Source of the DNA: an uncultured Flavobacterium sp.
GTDB taxonomy: Bacteria; Bacteroidota; Bacteroidia; Flavobacteriales; Flavobacteriaceae
Assembly: GCF_937967675.1 (NCBI RefSeq)
Contig: NZ_CALBSN010000158.1
Span: forward strand, 1 to 36,770
Length of the DNA: 36,770 bases
Reading direction: 5' to 3'
The notes under the pieces are model-generated. The model was not told where the DNA came from. It searched no databases and was given only the letters and a program-made list of their open reading frames with translations. Positions within the stretch are counted from its first letter, which is position 1. Each line of letters starts with the position of its first letter. Of this stretch, positions 32,939-36,770 are shown piece by piece. A program made the translations under genes and the position numbers.

Positions 32939-34213
32939 ATGAAAAAAATATACAACCCACAACCCGAATCTTGGTCAGAAATTTGCAAAAGACCAACCCA
33001 AACTTTCTCAGACATAGAAGAAACGATAAAGCAAATTTTCAAAGAAATACAACAAAAAGGAGACAAAGCGATTGCAAAATATACCTCTTTCTTTGATGGT
33101 GTAACTTTAGAAAATATTCAAGTATCACCAGAAGAAATTAAAATTGCTAAAAATGAAGTTCCTGCTGAATTAAAAGAAGCCATTCAATTAGCCAAATCAA
33201 ATATCGAACAATTTCACGCTGTTCAAAAAACAGATAAAATTGTGGTAGAAACAACTATTGGAGTTACGTGTTGGCAAGAAAAACGTCCAATTCAAAAAGT
33301 TGGATTATACATACCAGGTGGAACTGCTCCTTTGTTTTCAACGGTTTTGATGTTAGCTGTTCCTGCAAAATTAGCAGGTTGTCAAGAAATTGTATTGTGT
33401 TCGCCTTCTGATAAAAATGGAAAAATTAATTCCGCAATTCTATATGCTGCCGATTTGTGTGGCGTAACAAAAATGTACAAAGTCGGCGGAATTCAAGCCA
33501 TTGCGGGAATGACATTCGGTACAGAAACCATTCCGCAAGTATATAAAATCTTCGGACCTGGCAACCAATTTGTAACCATTGCCAAACAATTTGCTTCTCA
33601 AAACGGAGTAGCTATCGATATGCCAGCAGGACCAAGCGAATTATTAGTTTACGCTGATGAAACCGCAATTCCAAGTTTCGTAGCTTCTGATTTATTAAGT
33701 CAAGCCGAACACGGAAAAGATAGCCAAGTGATTTTGGTTACTACCAATAAAAACATTTTAAACGATGTGGAAGAAGAAATTTATAAACAATTGAAAGATC
33801 TTCCAAGACAAGAAATCGCGCAAGTGGCTATTAATAATTCCAAATTAATCTTTGTTGAAACCGAAAAAACCGCTTTATCGTTAATTAATGAATATGGTCC
33901 TGAACATTTTATTGTATGTTCTAAAAACGAAGACTATTTCGTTGACGGAATTCAAAATGCGGGTTCGATTTTTATTGGAAATTATACTCCAGAAAGCGCT
34001 GGCGATTATGCTTCTGGAACCAATCACACATTACCCACAAACGGATATTCTAAAAGCTATAGTGGCGTAAATTTGGACAGTTTCTTGAAGGCGATGACCT
34101 TTCAAAAAATATCAGATATTGGAATTCAAAACATCGGAAAAGCAATAGAAACTATGGCAGAGGCCGAAGGTTTACAAGCACACAAAAACGCAGTTACATT
34201 AAGATTAAAATAA
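32939..34213 (+). CDS. hisD: Histidinol dehydrogenase
   Basis: HisD oxidises L-histidinol to L-histidine in two NAD-dependent steps, using zinc. The 424-residue length is normal. Family blocks are present: the Y-I-P-G-G-T-A-P region, F-G-P-G-N-Q-F-V, M-P-A-G-P-S-E-L-L-V, L-L-S-Q-A-E-H-G (zinc and catalytic region), N-E-Y-G-P-E-H-F, and S-A-G-D-Y-A-S-G-T-N-H-T-L-P-T. The start is ATG at 32939, right after the heptamer repeats. The next gene, hisC, begins five bases after the stop. Confidence 0.96.
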   Translation: MKKIYNPQPESWSEICKRPTQTFSDIEETIKQIFKEIQQKGDKAIAKYTSFFDGVTLENIQVSPEEIKIAKNEVPAELKEAIQLAKSNIEQFHAVQKTDKIVVETTIGVTCWQEKRPIQKVGLYIPGGTAPLFSTVLMLAVPAKLAGCQEIVLCSPSDKNGKINSAILYAADLCGVTKMYKVGGIQAIAGMTFGTETIPQVYKIFGPGNQFVTIAKQFASQNGVAIDMPAGPSELLVYADETAIPSFVASDLLSQAEHGKDSQVILVTTNKNILNDVEEEIYKQLKDLPRQEIAQVAINNSKLIFVETEKTALSLINEYGPEHFIVCSKNEDYFVDGIQNAGSIFIGNYTPESAGDYASGTNHTLPTNGYSKSYSGVNLDSFLKAMTFQKISDIGIQNIGKAIETMAEAEGLQAHKNAVTLRLK

Positions 34214-34218
34214 AAGCT

Positions 34219-35280
34219 ATGAATTTAGAAAACTTAATCAGAAAGAACGTAAAAAAACTTAGTCCATATTCTTCAGCACGCGATGAATTTGAACAGTTTA
34301 CAAAGCCAATGGTCTATTTAGATGCTAATGAAAATCCGTTTACTAACGGCATAAATCGTTATCCAGATCCACAGCAAAAAGAGCTAAAAGCCATTATTGG
34401 GGATAAAAATAACGTTTCAAAAGAAAATATTCTTTTAGGAAATGGAAGTGATGAAGTTTTAGATTTGATTTTCAGAGCTTTCTGTGAACCGAATCGCGAT
34501 AATATCATTACATTGCCGCCAACCTATGGAATGTATGGAGTTTTAGCCAATATCAATGCTATTGAAAATCGTGAAGTGTTACTAAATGAGGAATTTCAAC
34601 CGAATGTAGAAGCCATTATAAATGCTGTGGATAACAATACGAAAATCATCTTTTTGTGTTCACCAAATAACCCAACAGGAAATTCTTTTACAGATTCATC
34701 CGTAATTAAAATTCTCAATCAATTCAAAGGATTAGTGGTAATTGATGAAGCGTATATCGATTTTTCAAAAGATGAAAGTTGGTTAAGTGTTTTGAAAGAT
34801 TTTCCTAATTTGATTATTACGCAAACCTTATCAAAAGCGTATGCAATGGCAGGATTACGAATCGGAATTTTGTATGCATCTAGAGAAATTATTGCAGTTT
34901 TGAATAAAATTAAGCCACCTTACAACATTAACGGTTTGTCACAAGAAACTGCTGTCAAAAAATTGTTGCAAAGTACGATGCCAACGCAAGTTAGAAAAAT
35001 ATTGGTGGAACGAAATAAACTCATCGAAGCACTTTCAAAATGCGAATTTGTTGAGAAAATATATCCTTCGGACGCCAATTTTATCTTAATTAAAGTGGAT
35101 GATGCGAATTTTAGATACCAGCAATTTATCGAAAATGGAGTAGTGGTTCGCAACAGAAGCAATCAACCTTTATGCGAAAATTGCTTGCGAATTAGTATTG
35201 GAACTAAAGAAGAAACTGAACAAATTATTGAATTATTAAAAACCTTCAACAATGCCGAAAAGAGTATTATTTATAGATAG
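34219..35280 (+). CDS. hisC: Histidinol-phosphate aminotransferase
   Basis: HisC is a PLP enzyme that converts imidazole-acetol phosphate and glutamate to histidinol phosphate. The 353-residue sequence has L-D-A-N-E-N-P near the start, G-N-G-S-D-E for phosphate binding, S-P-N-N-P-T-G, V-I-D-E-A-Y-I-D-F, and the PLP lysine K206 in T-L-S-K-A-Y-A-M-A-G-L-R-I-G. Its last 29 bases overlap hisB in another frame, so translation of the two is probably coupled. Confidence 0.96.
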   Translation: MNLENLIRKNVKKLSPYSSARDEFEQFTKPMVYLDANENPFTNGINRYPDPQQKELKAIIGDKNNVSKENILLGNGSDEVLDLIFRAFCEPNRDNIITLPPTYGMYGVLANINAIENREVLLNEEFQPNVEAIINAVDNNTKIIFLCSPNNPTGNSFTDSSVIKILNQFKGLVVIDEAYIDFSKDESWLSVLKDFPNLIITQTLSKAYAMAGLRIGILYASREIIAVLNKIKPPYNINGLSQETAVKKLLQSTMPTQVRKILVERNKLIEALSKCEFVEKIYPSDANFILIKVDDANFRYQQFIENGVVVRNRSNQPLCENCLRISIGTKEETEQIIELLKTFNNAEKSIIYR

Positions 35281-36391
35281 AGATGGAACTTTGGTTTTAG
35301 AGCCAGAAAATTATCAATTAGACAGTTTAACTAAATTAGAATTCTATCCAAAAGTATTTCAATTTTTGAGTAAAATCGCTAAAGAATTGGATTTTGAATT
35401 GGCAATGGTAACCAATCAAGATGGTTTAGGAACCTTAAGTTTTCCTGAAGAAACTTTTTGGCCAACCCAAAATTTCATCCTGAAAGCATTTGAAAATGAA
35501 GGCATAACATTTGACGAAATTTTTATCGACAGAAGTTTTCCTGAAGACAATGCTCCAACCAGAAAACCTAGAACGGGAATGTTAACCAAGTATTTGAACA
35601 ATCCGGAATACGATTTGGAGAATTCATTCATAATTGGCGATAGAATTACCGATGTGGAATTGGCTAAAAACTTAGGTTCTAAAGCAATTTTTATCAAAAA
35701 CGAAGAGAATTTGGGCGGAAACGAAATCGCAACGTCATTGGAAGAACTCCAAAATGTAATCGCTTTACAAACAACCGATTGGCAAAAGATCTACGAGTTT
35801 TTCAAATTGGATGAAAGAACAGCTTCTATCAAAAGAACAACAAATGAAACCAATATCGCTATTACTTTAAATTTAGACGGAACAGGAAAAAGCAACATCA
35901 ACACCGGAATTTCCTTTTTCGATCACATGTTGGACCAAATTGCGCGTCACGGACAAATGGACTTAGATATTCAAGTCAAAGGCGATTTAGAAGTCGACGA
36001 ACACCACACAATCGAAGATACCGCAATTGCCTTAGGCGAAGTTTTTGCAAAAGCTTTAGGTAATAAATTAGGCATCGAGCGTTACGGATTTTGTTTACCA
36101 ATGGACGATTGTTTAGCGCAAGTAGCCATTGATTTTGGAGGAAGAAATTGGCTAGTTTGGGAAGCAGAATTTAAACGTGAAATGATTGGTCAAATGCCAA
36201 CCGAAATGTTTTTTCACTTTTTCAAATCGTTCACAGATGGTGCAAAAGCGAATTTAAACATCAAGGCAGAAGGAACAAACGAACACCACAAAATTGAAGC
36301 GATTTTCAAAGCCTTCGCAAAAGCAATTAAAGTGGCTGTGAAAAGAGATACAGAGAAAATGATTTTACCCTCAACTAAAGGAATGTTGTAA
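35252..36391 (+). CDS. hisB: Bifunctional histidinol-phosphatase / imidazoleglycerol-phosphate dehydratase
   Basis: This is a two-domain enzyme. Residues 1-165 form a HAD phosphatase with D9-R-D11-G-T (nucleophile and acid/base Asp) and G-D-R-I-T-D-V-E-L-A. Residues about 185-379 form the manganese-dependent dehydratase, with F-F-D-H-M-L-D-Q-I-A-R-H-G, E250-H251-H252-T-I-E-D and the late E-H-H-K-I-E-A-I-F-K-A motif. The 379-residue fusion type is known from Bacteroidetes and some proteobacteria. It overlaps the end of hisC by 29 bases. The ATG at 35252 is right at the start of the HAD domain, which supports the chosen start. Confidence 0.96.
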   Translation: MPKRVLFIDRDGTLVLEPENYQLDSLTKLEFYPKVFQFLSKIAKELDFELAMVTNQDGLGTLSFPEETFWPTQNFILKAFENEGITFDEIFIDRSFPEDNAPTRKPRTGMLTKYLNNPEYDLENSFIIGDRITDVELAKNLGSKAIFIKNEENLGGNEIATSLEELQNVIALQTTDWQKIYEFFKLDERTASIKRTTNETNIAITLNLDGTGKSNINTGISFFDHMLDQIARHGQMDLDIQVKGDLEVDEHHTIEDTAIALGEVFAKALGNKLGIERYGFCLPMDDCLAQVAIDFGGRNWLVWEAEFKREMIGQMPTEMFFHFFKSFTDGAKANLNIKAEGTNEHHKIEAIFKAFAKAIKVAVKRDTEKMILPSTKGML

Positions 36392-36396
36392 AATAA

Positions 36397-36455
36397 GCCA
36401 CAGATTACAAAGATTAACACGGATTACAAATCCTTAAAATCCTTTAATCCGTGGC
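36397..36455 (+). repeat. Imperfect inverted repeat between hisB and hisH
   Basis: GCCACAGATTA (36397-36407) and TAATCCGTGGC (36445-36455) are inverted with a single mismatch, so RNA or single-stranded DNA could fold into a long hairpin. Between them lie A/G-GATTACAA-like direct repeats (36402, 36411, 36421) and AATCC repeats. As I recall, similar 'CCACAGATTA...TAATCTGTGG' elements are scattered in Flavobacterium genomes, so this may be a dispersed intergenic repeat. It has no T-run on the plus strand and is not a typical terminator. Confidence 0.6.
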
Positions 36456-36468
36456 AAAAAATAAAAAT

Positions 36469-36770
36469 ATGAAAATAGCAATAATAGATTACGGAGCCGG
36501 AAATGTACAAAGTGTCTTATTCGCTTTGGAGCGACTTGGTTTTGAAGGAATTGTCACGAATGATTGGAATACTATAAAGACAGCTGATAGAGTGATTTTT
36601 CCTGGTGTAGGCGAGGCGAGTAGCGCTATGAAAATGTTGGTTGATAGTGAATTAGAAGTATTGATTCCAACCCTTAAACAACCGGTTTTAGGAATTTGTT
36701 TGGGGATGCAATTGATGTGTAAAAATTCAGAAGAAGGCAATACCATCGGATTAGGAATTTTTGATGTCAA
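36469..36770 (+). CDS. hisH: Imidazole glycerol phosphate synthase glutaminase subunit (partial, runs off the window)
   Basis: The first 100 codons are visible and the frame is open to the window edge. HisH releases ammonia from glutamine and passes it to HisF in histidine synthesis. The sequence starts MKIAIIDYGAGNVQSV. It has the oxyanion region F-P-G-V-G and the nucleophile C77 in G-I-C-L-G-M-Q, as in class I glutamine amidotransferases. The catalytic His and Glu would lie beyond the window. It is preceded by a 77-base gap holding the inverted repeat, and continues the his operon. Confidence 0.94.
   Translation, partial: MKIAIIDYGAGNVQSVLFALERLGFEGIVTNDWNTIKTADRVIFPGVGEASSAMKMLVDSELEVLIPTLKQPVLGICLGMQLMCKNSEEGNTIGLGIFDV

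Noticed and set aside
1..36770. Mobile elements, CRISPR arrays, toxin-antitoxin pairs or phage genes
   Set aside because: No transposase, integrase, repeat-spacer array or phage-like gene was seen, and base composition and gene style are uniform across the window.

Overview
The window looks like a chromosomal segment from a member of the Flavobacteriaceae, probably Flavobacterium or a close relative. The DNA is strongly AT-rich and Shine-Dalgarno sites are rare. Several promoters carry the Bacteroidetes -7 box TAnnTTTG. Signal peptides often end in a form like 'FSQ' or 'YSQ'. Gene content is typical of the group: BshA of bacillithiol synthesis, an RND pump fused to a TolC-like domain, a GH3/beta-lactamase fusion, and a his operon with bifunctional HisB. 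Every gene is on the + strand except one di-heme peroxidase gene. I see no insertion sequence, CRISPR array, tRNA or rRNA.

Layout. (1) 127-6579: two tandem peptidoglycan amidases, an MCE/MlaD-type lipid-transport protein, a pair of membrane and soluble Fe-S proteins, a secreted protein of unknown function and a small conserved protein. (2) 6582-15060: serB, a large GH3/serine-hydrolase fusion, a DUF1801 protein, bshA with a PrcB-like lipoprotein gene overlapping its stop, a minus-strand MauG-type peroxidase lipoprotein, and fabG. (3) 15076-17103: a VWA-domain membrane protein. (4) 17188-31787: a 14.6-kb same-strand island. It holds an LtaS/MdoB-like sulfatase-fold enzyme, then thioredoxin, ApbE, a DUF4266 lipoprotein and a DUF3570 protein, then an OmpR-type response regulator, a CDF metal exporter and a histidine kinase. 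It ends with a small His-containing secreted protein, a CzcA-type pump fused to its outer-membrane factor, the adaptor lipoprotein and a His-rich membrane protein. (5) 31814-36770: the histidine operon, with a complete transcription attenuator followed by hisG, hisD, hisC, hisB and the start of hisH, which runs off the window.

Two things stand out. The first is the his attenuator. A 16-codon leader peptide with four consecutive His codons is followed by a pause-type hairpin, a possible antiterminator and an intrinsic terminator. A heptamer duplicated in the leader explains how antiterminator and terminator exclude each other. The second is the island 17188-31787. Direct repeats containing CTTAA, spaced 10-12 bp apart, lie upstream of three of its transcription units: the sulfatase, the thioredoxin operon and the pump operon. 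That is the arrangement expected for an OmpR-family regulator encoded inside the island. My inference is that the unit is one envelope metal-stress regulon, probably for a divalent metal given the DFG-x3-DGA-x3-VE signature in the pump. It would join efflux to a poorly characterised thioredoxin/ApbE/DUF4266/DUF3570 module. Function and regulation are inferred from sequence only.
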